6,757 nt of DNA, taken from Calditrichota bacterium (GTDB taxonomy: Bacteria > Zhuqueibacterota > Zhuqueibacteria > Zhuqueibacterales > Geothermadaptataceae). Both the position numbers and the translations under genes were made by a program. Below the pieces are notes generated by a model. That model was given only the letters and a program-made list of their open reading frames with translations, made no database searches and was not told the origin of the DNA. This document shows positions 6,459 through 6,757 of the stretch, in pieces; the stretch's first letter is position 1, and every line of letters begins with the position of its first letter. The DNA lies in NCBI GenBank assembly GCA_008501545.1, contig QQUM01000169.1, forward strand, positions 1-6,757, in the 5' to 3' direction.

Positions 6459-6757
6459 TTATCTCTGAAATTCCTGTAAAATCAATTCAATCCCAATCGC
6501 AATCCCGATGAGTGGCGACCATCCTACAGCCTGGTGCAATCGATCGTAATACAAGGCATAATTCCATAATTCGTTTTCACGGTATGGTAACGCCCCTAAA
6601 TTCAGCTTGTTAAAAACATGCATTTTCTGCTCAATCAATTCAGCGACCTGTTTTATGGTAATCCCAGTTCCAGTACCGATGTTGAATATTCCATTAATAC
6701 TTGTTTCCAGCGCCAGTTTAATCGCCATGCTGAAATCATCAACATAAACAAAATCCC
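6459..6757 (-). CDS. extended-SDR nucleotide-sugar epimerase/dehydratase, C-terminal part (5' end outside window)
   Basis: About 98 C-terminal residues are visible. The frame is open to the window edge, so the internal Met at 6728 is not the true start. The visible part begins with DFVYVDDFSMAIKLAL, the typical segment after the catalytic domain of NAD-dependent sugar epimerases. It continues with GIFNIGTGTGITIKQVAELI, GALPYRENELW and YYDRLHQAVGWSPLIGIAIGIELIL, which match the substrate-binding C-terminus of UDP-glucose 4-epimerase-like and deoxysugar reductase/epimerase proteins (the GALPYRENE wording is common in O-antigen enzymes). The NAD-binding GxxGxxG and the YxxxK catalytic pair lie outside the window. 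Family is secure; the exact sugar is not. The TPR gene starts 50 bases downstream in the same direction, so this enzyme may feed the polysaccharide pathway or end a separate glycan cluster. Confidence 0.88.
   Translation of the reverse strand, partial: DFVYVDDFSMAIKLALETSINGIFNIGTGTGITIKQVAELIEQKMHVFNKLNLGALPYRENELWNYALYYDRLHQAVGWSPLIGIAIGIELILQEFQR

Overview
The window looks like chromosomal DNA from a Gram-negative bacterium of the FCB group. The best clue is the secreted beta-propeller protein at 1664-2941, whose C-terminal tail has the YPNPFNP motif of type IX secretion (T9SS type A) sorting domains. That spelling is common in Calditrichota, KSB1, Ignavibacteriota and related lineages. 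Base composition is moderate, and all convincing genes lie on the minus strand, so transcription runs from right to left. The exact phylum is an inference.

Layout in transcription order: (1) 6757-6459, the C-terminal end of an extended-SDR nucleotide-sugar epimerase/dehydratase, cut by the window edge. (2) 6408-5593, a secreted TPR protein. (3) 5626-4076, a membrane-embedded family 2 glycosyltransferase of the cellulose-synthase type, without a PilZ domain. (4) 4079-3024, a membrane-anchored GH26-like glycoside hydrolase whose start codon overlaps the synthase stop as ATGA. (5) 2941-1664, the T9SS-sorted beta-propeller protein. (6) After a gene-poor stretch of about 310 bases, 1351-1139 encodes a small unrecognised protein. 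(7) 1115-1 encodes the NhaA Na+/H+ antiporter, which runs off the left edge.

Genes 2-4 are tightly packed and look like one unit for making and handling an extracellular beta-linked polysaccharide. The synthase polymerises and exports the chain, the TPR protein would act as periplasmic scaffold, and the hydrolase would trim or release polymer. The epimerase may supply or belong to the sugar-nucleotide pathway. The synthase motifs are complete, but the outer-membrane pore and any BcsB-like partner are not visible here. The polymer's identity cannot be read from the sequence. Both GH26 catalytic glutamates are present, so a beta-mannan-like or mixed-linkage glucan-like product is a reasonable hypothesis.

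Three gaps between genes carry three unrelated palindromic sequences (1596-1656, 2980-3006, 6441-6455) that resemble dispersed REP-like repeats more than classical terminators. No tRNA, rRNA, CRISPR array, transposase or phage gene was seen.
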